Shown: in pieces, positions 54,125-64,000 of the stretch
Layout: each line of letters begins with the position of its first letter
How positions within the stretch are numbered: the stretch's first letter is position 1
NCBI RefSeq assembly: GCF_000196235.1
Contig: NC_008541.1
Coordinates: 2,294,001-2,358,000 of the forward strand
Source of the DNA: Arthrobacter sp. FB24
Lineage (GTDB): Bacteria > Actinomycetota > Actinomycetes > Actinomycetales > Micrococcaceae
Length of the DNA: 64,000 nucleotides
Direction of reading: 5' to 3'
The notes under the pieces: model-generated
The model's input: only the letters and a program-made list of their open reading frames with translations
Databases searched by the model: none
Told to the model about the DNA's origin: nothing
Program-made: the position numbers and the translations under genes

Positions 54125-54841
54125 GTGACCCTTTCAACAGTGCCCGTGATCTTCGACCTGGACGGCACTCTTGTCGACCCGGCAGGGGGGATCACGGACG
54201 GAATCTCCGCGGCCCTTACCGAACTCGGCATCGGGGTTCCCGACCCGGCCCGGCTGGACGCGATGATCGGTCCTAAACTCAGCGACTCGCTCCTCAATAT
54301 CGCGGGAGTTCCGCAGGAGCAGCTGGCCGAGGTCATCCGCCTGTACCGGTCCTACTACCTCGAAACGGGCATCGCCCAGAGCCGCCTGTACCCGGGCATC
54401 CGCGAGCTCATCGAGGAATACGCCGCCGCGGGCAGGCCGATCGCCGTGGCAACGCAGAAGCCGGAAGGACTGGCCCGGATCGTGCTGGAACACCACGGCA
54501 TTGCGTCCTCGTTCCGCTTCATCCGCGGTTCCGCCGCCGACGAAGCCGCGCACGCCCAGGTTCCTCTCGGCAAAACTGAAATTGTTGCCGCCGCCCTGTC
54601 CGACCTCCGCACCCAACACGCCGTGATGGTGGGGGACCGCGCCCAGGATGTGTCCGGTGCCCTGGCCAACGGCCTCGACTGCATCGGCGTCAGCTGGGGA
54701 TTCGCCCCGGACGGTGAACTCCATGAAGCGGGCGCCATGGCAATTGTGCACACCACCACGGATCTATTTGCAGTTGTGGAACGCCTTGACGCACTGCACG
54801 GCGCAGCCCTGAGCGGGGTGAACAACGATGGCGTTGTTTGA
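54125..54841 (+). CDS. HAD-superfamily phosphatase, phosphoglycolate phosphatase-like
   Basis: The 238-residue protein has the HAD nucleophile motif DLDGTLVD near residue 11, motif II VATQKP near 113, the Lys-containing LGKTEIV segment and VMVGDRAQDVSGA near 170. The cap type matches the Gph/PGP group. The GTG at 54125 gives the usual start directly before VIFDLDGT. Its stop overlaps the acyltransferase start by 14 bp. Confidence 0.87.
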   Translation: MTLSTVPVIFDLDGTLVDPAGGITDGISAALTELGIGVPDPARLDAMIGPKLSDSLLNIAGVPQEQLAEVIRLYRSYYLETGIAQSRLYPGIRELIEEYAAAGRPIAVATQKPEGLARIVLEHHGIASSFRFIRGSAADEAAHAQVPLGKTEIVAAALSDLRTQHAVMVGDRAQDVSGALANGLDCIGVSWGFAPDGELHEAGAMAIVHTTTDLFAVVERLDALHGAALSGVNNDGVV

Positions 54842-55496
54842 TGCGATCCGCTGGACCACCCGCACGTTGATCTCCGGAACCTGCCGGCCCACCGTCATCG
54901 GGCTGGAAAACGTTCCCAAGGAAGGCCCGTTCATCGTCGCGCCCAACCACCTGTCCTTCCTGGACAGCGTCATTGTGCAGGCGCTAATGCCCCGGCCGGT
55001 GGCCTTCTTCGCGAAAGCCGAATACTTCACCACCGGGGGCGTGAAGGGCAAGGTGATGAAGTCCTTCTTCGAATCCGTAGGCTCCATTCCGGTGGAACGC
55101 GGGGAGCAGGCTGCCAGCGTGGCGGCCCTCAAGACGCTGCTCGACATCCTCGAGGCCGGAAAGGGCATCGGCATTTATCCTGAGGGCACCCGCTCCCGGG
55201 ACGGCATCCTCTACCGGGGCCGCACCGGCGTCGGCTGGCTCGCGCTGACCACCGGGGCACCGGTCATTCCCGTTGGCCTCATTGGAACCGAAAACCTCCA
55301 GCCGGCCGGGCAGAACGGCGTGAAGCCGCAGCACTTCACCATGAAGGTCGGCGAGCCGTTGTACTTTGAGAAGACCGGACCGGACCACTCCCTGCCCGCA
55401 CGGCGCCAGGTGACGGACCGCATCATGGACGCCATCGCGGAGCTCAGCGGCCAGGAGCGGTCAACGAGCTACAACCAGAGCAAAGCCGCCGAGTAG
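54828..55496 (+). CDS. 1-acyl-sn-glycerol-3-phosphate acyltransferase (PlsC family)
   Basis: The 222-residue protein has the acyltransferase motif NHLSFLD at residues 40-46 (NHx4D) and YPEGTRSRDG near 110. It should add the second acyl chain to make phosphatidic acid; other lysolipid acceptors are possible. The ATG follows GGGGTGA inside the end of the HAD gene. Confidence 0.9.
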   Translation: MALFDAIRWTTRTLISGTCRPTVIGLENVPKEGPFIVAPNHLSFLDSVIVQALMPRPVAFFAKAEYFTTGGVKGKVMKSFFESVGSIPVERGEQAASVAALKTLLDILEAGKGIGIYPEGTRSRDGILYRGRTGVGWLALTTGAPVIPVGLIGTENLQPAGQNGVKPQHFTMKVGEPLYFEKTGPDHSLPARRQVTDRIMDAIAELSGQERSTSYNQSKAAE

Positions 55497-55540
55497 GGGC
55501 GCCCCGGGACCCCCTGTCCGGATGCCCCCTGCAGCGTCAG

Positions 55541-55546
55541 TAGACT
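55541..55546 (+). promoter_or_regulatory. -10 element of uvrC (leaderless)
   Basis: TAGACT ends six bases before the GTG. No Shine-Dalgarno is seen. Confidence 0.5.
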
Positions 55547-55552
55547 TGAATC

Positions 55553-57562
55553 GTGGCAGATCCAGCTAGTTACCGACCCCAAACGGGGGAGATTCCAACA
55601 AACCCGGGCGTGTACCGTTTCCGGGACCCGCACGGCCGCGTCATCTACGTCGGCAAGGCCAAAAGCCTGCGGTCCCGCCTGAATTCGTACTTCGCCAATC
55701 CCGGAGGGCTGCTGCCCAAGACCTACGCCATGGTCCACGCCGCCAGCAGCGTGGAGTGGACCGTCGTCGCAAGTGAACTGGAGTCGCTCCAGCTGGAATA
55801 CACCTGGATCAAGGAGTTCAAGCCCCGGTTCAATGTCGTCTTCCGCGACGACAAAACCTACCCCTACCTCGCCGTCACGATGGGCGAGAAGTTTCCGCGC
55901 GTCCAGGTGCTCCGCGGCGAACGCCGCAAGGGCACCCGCTACTTCGGTCCTTACACGGCAGGGGCCATCCGCGAAACCATGGACACGCTGCTGCGCGTCT
56001 TCCCCGTCCGAAGCTGCAGCCCGGGCGTCCTGAAGCGGGCGCAGGCCAGCGGACGGCCGTGCCTGCTTGGCTACATCGACAAGTGCGCCGCACCGTGCGT
56101 CGGCCGGGTCACACCGGAGGAGCATCGGGCGCTGGCGGAGGACTTCTGCTCGTTCATGGGCGGTGAAGCCAAGCGCTTCATCGGACGGCTGGAGAAGGAC
56201 ATGGCCGCAGCAGTTGCCGAGCTCGACTACGAGCGGGCCGCACGCGTCCGGGATGACATCATCGCACTGCGGAAAGTCTTCGAACGCAACGCCGTGGTGT
56301 TGGCGGAAGACACGGACGCCGACGTTTTTGCGCTGCATGAGGATGAGCTGGAAGCCGCCGTGCAGGTTTTCCATGTCCGCGGCGGCCGGGTCCGCGGCCA
56401 GCGCGGATGGGTGGTGGAAAAGGTCGAGGATTTCACTACGCCGGACCTTGTGGAGCACCTGCTGCAGCAGGTCTACGGCGAGGAAGGCGAAACGCAGGGG
56501 CGGCTGCCCCGAGAGGTCCTGGTTCCTGAAGAGCCGAGCAACGCTGCCGAACTTGCCCAGTGGCTTGCCGGCCTGAGGGGCGCGAAAGTGGACATCCGGG
56601 TCCCGCGCCGCGGGGACAAGGCAGCACTCATGTCCACGGTCCGGGAAAACGCCGAGCACGCACTCAAGCTGCACAAATCGCGGCGCGCCGGTGACCTGAC
56701 GAACCGGTCCCTCGCACTGCAGGAGCTCCAGGAGGCCCTGGACCTGCCCGTCGCGCTGCTCCGCATCGAGTGCTTCGACATTTCCCACGTGCAGGGCACC
56801 AATGTGGTGGCGTCCATGGTGGTGGTGGAAGACGGTCTTCCGAAGAAGTCCGACTACCGCAAATTCTCCATAACCGGCGCCGCGGCCGTGGATGACACAG
56901 CGGCCATGCATGATGTCCTCACCCGGCGCTTCCGGAATTATCTTCAGGAGAAAGCGGCCCAGGCGGAAGCGGCACAGCTCCCCGGGCACCAGGCGGCGCT
57001 CGAGGCCATGGCGGTGGCCTCCATGCAGGACACCACCACGCCCGCACCGCGCGCAAAGTTCGCCTACCCGCCCAACCTCGTCGTGGTGGACGGCGGCAAG
57101 CCCCAGGTGAACGCCGCTGCGCGCGCCCTGGCTGAACTCGGGATTGACGACGTCTACGTGGTTGGCCTGGCCAAGCGCCTTGAAGAGGTCTGGCTGCCGG
57201 ACAGCGACTTTCCGGTGATCCTGCCGCGGACATCCGAGGGCCTCTACCTGCTGCAGCGCATCCGCGACGAAGCCCACCGGTTCGCCATCACGTTCCACCG
57301 GCAGAAGCGCGGAAAGGCCATGACGGTTTCCGCCCTGGACAGCGTTCCCGGCCTGGGCGAGGCCAAACGCAAAGCCCTGCTGGCACAGTTCGGCTCGGTT
57401 AAGAGCATCCGGACCGCCAGTGCGGCCGAACTGGCCACTGCAAAGGGCATCGGCCCTTCGCTGGCGGACGCAATCGTCAGCCATTTCAGCAACGGCGCCG
57501 CGGCCTCCGGTGCGGAAGCGCCGTCAATCAATATGACGACCGGCGAAATCATTGAAACTTAG
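55553..57562 (+). CDS. uvrC: Excinuclease ABC subunit UvrC
   Basis: The 669-residue nuclease has an N-terminal GIY-YIG domain ([21 protein letters not shown] from residue 20) for the 3' incision, a UVR motif near residues 215-245, an RNase H-like domain for the 5' incision (FDISHVQG near 408, VVDGGKPQV near 508) and a C-terminal helix-hairpin-helix pair ([15 protein letters not shown] near 594). Intact. It heads the conserved run uvrC-rapZ-yvcK-whiA. Confidence 0.97.
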   Translation: MADPASYRPQTGEIPTNPGVYRFRDPHGRVIYVGKAKSLRSRLNSYFANPGGLLPKTYAMVHAASSVEWTVVASELESLQLEYTWIKEFKPRFNVVFRDDKTYPYLAVTMGEKFPRVQVLRGERRKGTRYFGPYTAGAIRETMDTLLRVFPVRSCSPGVLKRAQASGRPCLLGYIDKCAAPCVGRVTPEEHRALAEDFCSFMGGEAKRFIGRLEKDMAAAVAELDYERAARVRDDIIALRKVFERNAVVLAEDTDADVFALHEDELEAAVQVFHVRGGRVRGQRGWVVEKVEDFTTPDLVEHLLQQVYGEEGETQGRLPREVLVPEEPSNAAELAQWLAGLRGAKVDIRVPRRGDKAALMSTVRENAEHALKLHKSRRAGDLTNRSLALQELQEALDLPVALLRIECFDISHVQGTNVVASMVVVEDGLPKKSDYRKFSITGAAAVDDTAAMHDVLTRRFRNYLQEKAAQAEAAQLPGHQAALEAMAVASMQDTTTPAPRAKFAYPPNLVVVDGGKPQVNAAARALAELGIDDVYVVGLAKRLEEVWLPDSDFPVILPRTSEGLYLLQRIRDEAHRFAITFHRQKRGKAMTVSALDSVPGLGEAKRKALLAQFGSVKSIRTASAAELATAKGIGPSLADAIVSHFSNGAAASGAEAPSINMTTGEIIET

Positions 57563-57630
57563 CTAGGGTAAGGACCTGAAGCGGAACGCGCGGTTGCGTC
57601 GAATTACATAGCAGGAATGGGGCTTTACTC

Positions 57631-58554
57631 ATGGCAGAGTCAACGGCAGGATCCGAAGCGGAACAGGACGGCATGACGCCCGTCAGGCCCGTTGAAGCGG
57701 AACTGCTCGTGGTGACGGGTATGTCCGGGGCGGGGCGCAGTACCGCTGCGGACGCCCTTGAGGACCATGGCTGGTATGTCGTTGAGAACCTTCCGCCGCA
57801 GATGCTCGGCACCCTGGCCGAACTCGTGTCCCACGCCCCGCAGTCCATCCCCAAGCTCGCCGTGGTGGTTGATGTGCGCAGCACCGCGCTCTTCGCCGAC
57901 ATCCGGGCGGCGCTGAAAACCCTTGAAGCCAGCGGCGTTACGTTTCGTGTCCTGTTCCTGGACGCCAACGACGACGTCCTGGTGCGCCGGTTTGAGCAGG
58001 GCCGCCGTCCGCATCCACTCCAGGAAGGCGGGCGGATCCTCGACGGCATCGCCTCGGAGCGCGATTTGTTGCATGAACTGCGGGATTCCGCGGACATCGT
58101 GCTGGACACATCCGAGTTCAACGTCCACGCCCTTGCCACCGCCATCACGGAGCTTTTCAGCGAAACAGGTCCGGTCGCCCTGCGGCTGAACGTCATGAGC
58201 TTCGGCTTCAAGTACGGGCTGCCGGTGGACGCGAACTTTGTGGTCGATGCACGCTTCATCCCGAATCCGCACTGGGTCCCGCAGCTTCGTCCGCACACCG
58301 GCCTGGACAAGGACGTGAGCGACTACGTCCTCGAGGCCGAAGGCGTCAAGAGCTTCGTGGACCGCTACGTGCTGGCCATTGAGCCGGTCCTGGACGGGTA
58401 CCGCCGCGAAAACAAGCACTACGCCACCATTGCCGTGGGCTGCACCGGCGGCAAGCACCGCTCCGTGGCCGTCGCTATGGAACTTTCAAAGAAGCTGGCG
58501 CAATACCCCCGTGTCACGGTGACCACCACCCACCGGGACCTGGGCCGCGAGTAA
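57631..58554 (+). CDS. rapZ: RapZ/YvcJ-family nucleotide-binding protein
   Basis: The 307-residue protein has a P-loop GMSGAGRS at residues 30-37, where Arg replaces the usual Lys; I recall this as normal in actinobacterial members. VVDVRS near 86 and the C-terminal [13 protein letters not shown] near 270 match the family. In E. coli RapZ controls glmS through small RNAs; in Gram-positives the role is unclear. Its stop shares one base with the yvcK start (TAATG). Confidence 0.93.
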   Translation: MAESTAGSEAEQDGMTPVRPVEAELLVVTGMSGAGRSTAADALEDHGWYVVENLPPQMLGTLAELVSHAPQSIPKLAVVVDVRSTALFADIRAALKTLEASGVTFRVLFLDANDDVLVRRFEQGRRPHPLQEGGRILDGIASERDLLHELRDSADIVLDTSEFNVHALATAITELFSETGPVALRLNVMSFGFKYGLPVDANFVVDARFIPNPHWVPQLRPHTGLDKDVSDYVLEAEGVKSFVDRYVLAIEPVLDGYRRENKHYATIAVGCTGGKHRSVAVAMELSKKLAQYPRVTVTTTHRDLGRE

Positions 58555-59573
58555 TGGGACTGCTTACCGGGCCGCTGCCCCTGGTTCCGCCGGCCGCCGG
58601 CACCGGCGGCGGGCAGCTGGACAAAGGACCTTCCGTCGTCGCCCTCGGCGGCGGTCACGGGCTGTCCGCTTCGCTGTCCGCTCTTCGGCTGCTGACCTCC
58701 GAACTGACAGCCATCGTCACCGTAGCGGACGACGGCGGGTCTTCCGGCCGGCTGCGCGAGGAGTACGGCGTCCTTCCGCCCGGCGACCTGCGGATGGCCC
58801 TCACGGCCCTTTGTGACGACACCGACTGGGGACGGACCTGGCGGGACGTCATGCAGCACCGGTTCAAGCCGGGGGCGGGCCGGGGTGGCTCGCTCGACGA
58901 CCACGCCATGGGCAACCTGCTCATCGTCACGCTCTGGGAACTGCTGGGCGACACTGTGGGCGGCCTGAAATGGGCCGGTGCCCTGCTCGGCGCACGCGGA
59001 CAGGTCCTGCCCATGTCCGGCGAGCCGCTGACGATCGAGGGCGACGTCAGGGTGCCCGGCCCCGACGGAACCTACAGACTGGAGACCGTCAGGGGGCAGG
59101 CCAAATGCGCCGTGGCAGGTTCGCTGGAAAGCGTCCGGCTCCTGCCGGAGTCGGCGCATGCCTGCGTCGAAGCCCTGACGGCCATCGAACTGGCCGATTG
59201 GGTCATTCTGGGCCCGGGATCCTGGTACACGTCCGTACTGCCGCACCTCCTGCTGCCGGAGATGCGGCAGGCTCTTTCAGACACGCCTGCCAAACGGTGC
59301 CTCACGATGAACCTGGCCACGGACACCAAGGAGACTTCCGGCATGTCCGCTGCCGACCACCTGCATGTGCTGCGCAGCTACGCGCCCGACTTCAGTATCG
59401 ACGTCGTGCTCGCGGACCCTGTGTCCGTGCCGGACGTCGAGGAGTTCAAACGGGCAGCCGGGATGCTCGGGGCCGAGGTGGTGTTGGGTAAAGTAGGGGC
59501 GTCGAGCCGCCGTCCGATCCACGACCCCCTGCGTCTGGCAACGGCGTACCACGATATTTTCGGGAACAGTTAG
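58554..59573 (+). CDS. yvcK: YvcK/CofD-like gluconeogenesis factor
   Basis: The 339-residue protein has VVALGGGHGLSASLSALR near residue 28, VADDGGSSGRLR near 57 and DDHAMGNLL near 116, which are the UDP-GlcNAc- and phosphate-binding features of YvcK. YvcK is needed for growth on gluconeogenic carbon and for cell-wall homeostasis in Bacillus and Mycobacterium. It lies between rapZ and whiA in the standard order. Confidence 0.94.
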   Translation: MGLLTGPLPLVPPAAGTGGGQLDKGPSVVALGGGHGLSASLSALRLLTSELTAIVTVADDGGSSGRLREEYGVLPPGDLRMALTALCDDTDWGRTWRDVMQHRFKPGAGRGGSLDDHAMGNLLIVTLWELLGDTVGGLKWAGALLGARGQVLPMSGEPLTIEGDVRVPGPDGTYRLETVRGQAKCAVAGSLESVRLLPESAHACVEALTAIELADWVILGPGSWYTSVLPHLLLPEMRQALSDTPAKRCLTMNLATDTKETSGMSAADHLHVLRSYAPDFSIDVVLADPVSVPDVEEFKRAAGMLGAEVVLGKVGASSRRPIHDPLRLATAYHDIFGNS

Positions 59574-59582
59574 GAAGGTGCC

Positions 59583-60563
59583 ATGGCACTGACGTCATCA
59601 GTCAAAGAAGAACTGTCCCGCCTGGACATAAAGAAGTCCTCGGTCCGCAAGGCAGAAGTCTCTGCGATGCTCCGATTCGCCGGCGGACTGCACATCATTT
59701 CCGGCCGGATCGTGATCGAGGCCGAGGTTGACCTCGCCTCCACGGCACGCCGCCTCAGGGCCGCGATCGCTGAGGTGTACGGCCACCAGAGCGAGATCAT
59801 CGTCGTCTCCGGCGGCGGGCTCCGCCGCGGCAACCGGTATGTGGTGCGGGTGGTGCGCGACGGCGAAGCCCTCGCCCGCCAGACCGGGCTGCTGGACGCG
59901 CGCGGCCGCCCGGTTCGCGGGCTGCCGTCGGCAGTGGTCAACGGTTCCGCCGCCGACGCCGAAGCCGTGTGGCGCGGCGCCTTCCTCGCCCACGGATCGC
60001 TGACCGAGCCGGGCCGGTCCTCCGCCATGGAAGTGACCTGCCCCGGGCCCGAGTCGGCCCTGGCTCTGGTGGGCGCGGCCCGACGCCTCGGCATCCAGGC
60101 CAAGGCCCGCGAAGTCAGGGGAGTGGACCGGGTGGTCATCCGGGACGGCGATACCATCGCAGCCCTGCTCACCCGGATGGGTGCTCATGACGCGCTCATG
60201 GTCTGGGAAGAACGCCGCATGCGCAAGGAAGTGCGGGCGACGGCGAACAGGCTGGCCAACTTCGACGACGCCAACCTGCGCCGCTCGGCCCAGGCAGCTG
60301 TTGCCGCCGGCGCCCGCGTGGACCGTGCACTGGAGATCCTCGGCGACGACGTCCCCGACCACCTTAAGTACGCGGGTGAACTCCGCGTCGCCCACAAGCA
60401 GGCGAGCCTGGACGAACTTGGCCGGCTGGCTGATCCGCCCATGACCAAGGATGCGATCGCCGGCAGAATCCGCAGGCTCCTGGCGATGGCCGACAAACGC
60501 GCATTGGACCTGGGGATCCCCGGGACCGAGGCCAATGTGACGCCGGAAATGCTGGACGAGTAA
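59583..60563 (+). CDS. whiA: Sporulation/cell division regulator WhiA
   Basis: The 326-residue protein has an N-terminal LAGLIDADG-like region ([32 protein letters not shown]) and a C-terminal helix-turn-helix (about residues 220-310, [31 protein letters not shown], split in the family alignment). WhiA controls division genes in Streptomyces and is retained in non-sporulating actinobacteria. The ATG follows GGAAGGTG. Confidence 0.95.
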   Translation: MALTSSVKEELSRLDIKKSSVRKAEVSAMLRFAGGLHIISGRIVIEAEVDLASTARRLRAAIAEVYGHQSEIIVVSGGGLRRGNRYVVRVVRDGEALARQTGLLDARGRPVRGLPSAVVNGSAADAEAVWRGAFLAHGSLTEPGRSSAMEVTCPGPESALALVGAARRLGIQAKAREVRGVDRVVIRDGDTIAALLTRMGAHDALMVWEERRMRKEVRATANRLANFDDANLRRSAQAAVAAGARVDRALEILGDDVPDHLKYAGELRVAHKQASLDELGRLADPPMTKDAIAGRIRRLLAMADKRALDLGIPGTEANVTPEMLDE

Positions 60564-60662
60564 CGGCCCCCCCTAGAATCAAGACCGGGTAACGGAAATA
60601 CCTCGCGGCGGCCGGAGGTTGTGCCCCAAGGGAGCCACCGCTCCGCCTGGATACCGTCCCCC

Positions 60663-60690
60663 TAGATTTCCGGATGACCAGTCATCCGGA
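60663..60690. promoter_or_regulatory. sodA -10 element and adjoining perfect palindrome
   Basis: TAGATT (60663-60668) is followed at once by TCCGGATGAC-CA-GTCATCCGGA (60669-60690), a perfect 10-bp dyad covering the expected transcription start. It looks like an operator, or a hairpin at the mRNA 5' end. Confidence 0.55.
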
Positions 60691-60746
60691 TGCACAATCC
60701 GAGAGTTACCAAACCGGACAACCTGTCCACGACATTGGAGGATTTT

Positions 60747-61370
60747 GTGACCGAGTACGTACTGCCTGAACTCAGCTACGACTACGCAGCGCTGGAGCCC
60801 CACATCTCCGCTCGCATCATGGAGCTGCACCACAGCAAGCACCACGCTGCCTATGTGACCGGTGCCAACAACGCGCTGGCCCAGCTGGCTGAGGCACGCG
60901 AAAAGGGCGACTTCGCCAACATCAACCGGCTTTCGAAGGACCTGGCTTTCCACACCGGCGGCCACGTCAACCACTCCGTGTTCTGGAACAACCTGTCCCC
61001 GGACGGCGGCGACAAGCCCGAGGGTGAGCTGGCCGCAGCCATCGATGACGCGTTTGGTTCCTTCGACGCCTTCCGTGCGCAGTTCACCGCCGCCGCGCTG
61101 GGCCTGCAGGGTTCCGGCTGGGGATTCCTGGCCTACGAACCCATCGGCGGAAACCTCGTCATCGAGCAGCTCTATGACCAGCAGGGCAACGTTGCACTCG
61201 GCACCACGCCGCTGCTGATGCTCGACATGTGGGAGCACGCCTTCTACCTGGACTACGTCAACGTCAAGGCCGACTACGTCAAGGCGTTCTGGAACATCGT
61301 GAACTGGGCCGACGTCGCCAAGCGCTTCGACGGCGCACGCAAGAACGCCACGGGTCTCATCACCCTGTAG
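60747..61370 (+). CDS. sodA: Superoxide dismutase, Mn type
   Basis: The 207-residue enzyme has metal ligands His28, His76, Asp160 and His164 ([21 protein letters not shown]). Gln121 in LQGSGWG and the GG before the second histidine point to a manganese or cambialistic enzyme rather than a strict Fe-SOD. The GTG at 60747 follows GGAGG by five bases; upstream in-frame codons cover the palindrome and are not coding. Confidence 0.94.
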   Translation: MTEYVLPELSYDYAALEPHISARIMELHHSKHHAAYVTGANNALAQLAEAREKGDFANINRLSKDLAFHTGGHVNHSVFWNNLSPDGGDKPEGELAAAIDDAFGSFDAFRAQFTAAALGLQGSGWGFLAYEPIGGNLVIEQLYDQQGNVALGTTPLLMLDMWEHAFYLDYVNVKADYVKAFWNIVNWADVAKRFDGARKNATGLITL

Positions 61371-61448
61371 TGCCGTTCAGGTGTGACAGGCGAGACATCA
61401 CCCTGTAACAAACTTCACATTTAGTCCGTTTCGGGCCGAATCGTGGAC

Positions 61449-61478
61449 GGTCCGCCCCCGCACTTGCGGGGGCGGACC
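61449..61478 (+). terminator. Hairpin terminator after sodA
   Basis: GGTCCGCCCCCGC pairs exactly with GCGGGGGCGGACC around ACTT, followed by TTCTT. Confidence 0.85.
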
Positions 61479-61488
61479 TTCTTAAACG

Positions 61489-61519
61489 TAAGATGGATCA
61501 CGGAAGGCGGTTAGCCTTC
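61489..61519 (+). promoter_or_regulatory. Possible gap promoter element and leader hairpin
   Basis: TAAGAT (61489-61494) may be a -10. GAAGGC-GGTTA-GCCTTC (61503-61519) is a small hairpin at the start of the resulting leader of about 145 nt. Nothing else in 61520-61640 is recognisable. Confidence 0.35.
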
Positions 61520-61552
61520 AGCAATGTGGCTGGTCGCCCTCCGATCTGGTAA

Positions 61553-62656
<1,104 letters not shown>

Positions 62657-62666
62657 GGTTAGACAC

Positions 62667-63893
62667 ATGACATTCCACACCCTCAACGAACTGATCGCTG
62701 ATGGTGTCCGCGGGCGGTACATTCTGGTCAGAAGTGACCTGAATGTGCCGCTCGACGGCTCTGAAGTGACTGACGACGGCCGCATCAAAGCGTCCTTGCC
62801 AGTACTGACGAAGCTCACGGACGCCGGTGCCCGCGTGCTGGTCACAGCCCACCTCGGACGCCCCAAGGGCGCCCCGGAGGAAAAATACTCCCTCAAGCCT
62901 GCCGCCACGAGGCTGGCCGAGCTGGCTCCCTTCCAGGTCACCCTGGCCGGAGACACCGTCGGTGCCTCGGCAAAGGAGCATGCCGCTGCCTTGCAGGACG
63001 GCGAAGTCCTGGTCCTTGAAAACGTCCGTTTCGATGCCCGTGAGACCAGCAAGGACGACGCCGAGCGCGGCGCCTTCGCGGACGAACTGGTGTCGCTGAC
63101 GGGGGAGAACGGCGCGTTCGTGGATGACGCCTTTGGCGCCGTCCACCGCAAGCACGCAAGCGTGTACGACGTCGCCACCCGGCTCCCGTCGTACCAGGGC
63201 GACCTTGTGCACACCGAAGTGGAGGTGCTCCGCAAGCTCACAACTGAGACCCAGCGGCCCTACGTGGTGGTGCTCGGCGGCTCCAAGGTCTCGGACAAGC
63301 TCGCGGTCATCGATAACCTGATAGGCAAAGCCGACACCATCCTGGTGGGCGGCGGCATGCTGTTCACGTTCCTGGCAGCTGACGGCCACAAGGTCGCCGG
63401 CAGCCTGCTCGAAGAAGACCAGATCCCGGTGGTCCAGGACTACCTGAAGCGCGCGGCGGACGCAGGCACCGAGTTCGTCGTGCCCACGGACGTTGTGGTG
63501 GCTGCCAAGTTTGCCGCTGACGCTGACCACGAGACGGTCAGGGCCGACGCCATCGAAGGCAGCAGCTTCGGCGCGCAGGGCATCGGCCTGGACATCGGAC
63601 CCGAATCGGCGGCGGAATTCGCCAACCGGATCAAGGGCGCCAAGACAGTGTTCTGGAACGGCCCCATGGGCGTCTTCGAATTCGACGCCTTTGCCGGCGG
63701 CACCCGTGCCATTGCGCTGGCCCTCACTGAAGCGGATGCCTTCACCGTGGTCGGCGGCGGTGACTCCGCAGCTGCTGTCCGCACCCTGGGCTTCGCCGAC
63801 GACCAGTTCGGCCACATCTCCACGGGTGGCGGCGCCAGCCTGGAATACCTCGAAGGCAAGGAACTGCCGGGCCTTAGCGTCCTGGACCGCTAG
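62667..63893 (+). CDS. pgk: Phosphoglycerate kinase
   Basis: The 408-residue kinase has [11 protein letters not shown] near residue 21, TAHLGRPKG near 60, GGSKVSDKL near 204 and the C-terminal [12 protein letters not shown]. It makes ATP from 1,3-bisphosphoglycerate. It lies 10 bp after gap. TAGGGT, which includes the gap stop codon, ends seven bases before the ATG and could be an internal leaderless promoter. Confidence 0.97.
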   Translation: MTFHTLNELIADGVRGRYILVRSDLNVPLDGSEVTDDGRIKASLPVLTKLTDAGARVLVTAHLGRPKGAPEEKYSLKPAATRLAELAPFQVTLAGDTVGASAKEHAAALQDGEVLVLENVRFDARETSKDDAERGAFADELVSLTGENGAFVDDAFGAVHRKHASVYDVATRLPSYQGDLVHTEVEVLRKLTTETQRPYVVVLGGSKVSDKLAVIDNLIGKADTILVGGGMLFTFLAADGHKVAGSLLEEDQIPVVQDYLKRAADAGTEFVVPTDVVVAAKFAADADHETVRADAIEGSSFGAQGIGLDIGPESAAEFANRIKGAKTVFWNGPMGVFEFDAFAGGTRAIALALTEADAFTVVGGGDSAAAVRTLGFADDQFGHISTGGGASLEYLEGKELPGLSVLDR

Positions 63894-63900
63894 ATCCTCC

Positions 63901-63943
63901 AGCCGGCAGGGCACCGCACTGAAAAGTCGGGGCCCTGCCGGCT
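63901..63943 (+). terminator. Hairpin between pgk and tpiA
   Basis: AGCCGGCAGGGC, 19-base loop, GCCCTGCCGGCT. No T-tract; it may be a partial terminator or an mRNA stabiliser within the operon. Confidence 0.55.
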
Positions 63944-63973
63944 GTTCACATCACAAGCACTTTTGGAGAACAC

Positions 63974-64000
63974 GTGACTACGTCAACGAATGGCAAGTTC
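63974..64000 (+). CDS. tpiA: Triosephosphate isomerase, 5' end only
   Basis: Nine codons are visible (MTTSTNGKF from a GTG start) before the window ends. The GTG follows TTGGAGAA. The identification rests on the conserved order gap-pgk-tpiA and on the typical N-terminus in actinobacteria. Confidence 0.75.

Noticed and set aside
55469..57484. A 671-codon open frame antisense to uvrC
   Set aside because: Same reason; no recognisable domain and its start lies inside uvrC.

Overview
The window is a stretch of high-GC actinobacterial chromosome, most likely from an Arthrobacter/Pseudarthrobacter-type member of the Micrococcaceae. The evidence is the very high third-position GC, many GTG starts, TANNNT -10 elements placed directly before start codons, a mycothiol-type maleylpyruvate isomerase, WhiA, a CoaE-GrpB fusion, and the block uvrC-rapZ-yvcK-whiA ... 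gap-pgk-tpiA. I see no rRNA, tRNA, insertion sequence, prophage, CRISPR array or replication origin. Genes are tightly packed and no gap exceeds 300 bases.

Region 1 (1-9111): an aerobic carbon monoxide dehydrogenase operon on the minus strand (coxM-coxS-coxL, an XdhC/CoxF protein carrying a YHS domain, a MocA-like cytidylyltransferase, coxD, coxE, and a coxG cut by the left edge), with a divergent LysR-type regulator. CoxL carries the form I motif AYACSFR, which predicts true CO oxidation.

Region 2 (9241-17296): a VOC protein, a SAM methyltransferase behind a TPR-LuxR regulator, then a beta-CASP metallo-beta-lactamase/erythromycin-esterase-like pair, a membrane protein and a tandem universal stress protein. 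Two DosR-like boxes lie in the promoter regions of this last block.

Region 3 (17404-23808): a complete 3-hydroxybenzoate/gentisate pathway: uptake (MFS), 6-hydroxylation, ring cleavage, mycothiol-dependent isomerisation and fumarylpyruvate hydrolysis. It is run by an IclR regulator. The same dyad, TTCTG-N5-CAGAA, occurs in both promoter regions.

Region 4 (23956-33346): a small HAD protein, a Pit phosphate transporter with a tiny membrane partner, an unknown lipoprotein/membrane pair, a RibD-like reductase, a hotdog thioesterase, polA and an Eis-type acetyltransferase.

Region 5 (33347-64000): core genome: rpsA, coaE-grpB, uvrB, a TerC protein behind a yybP-ykoY manganese riboswitch, a peptidase, a large SF2 helicase, a methyltransferase, a heterodimeric ABC exporter with a GntR regulator, uvrA, a HAD phosphatase and acyltransferase, uvrC-rapZ-yvcK-whiA, sodA, and the glycolytic operon gap-pgk-tpiA (tpiA cut by the right edge). 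About ten genes in the window, including uvrA, uvrB, uvrC, polA, coaE and the IclR gene, have a TANNNT hexamer ending 6-7 nt before the start codon and no Shine-Dalgarno, so they are probably transcribed as leaderless mRNAs.
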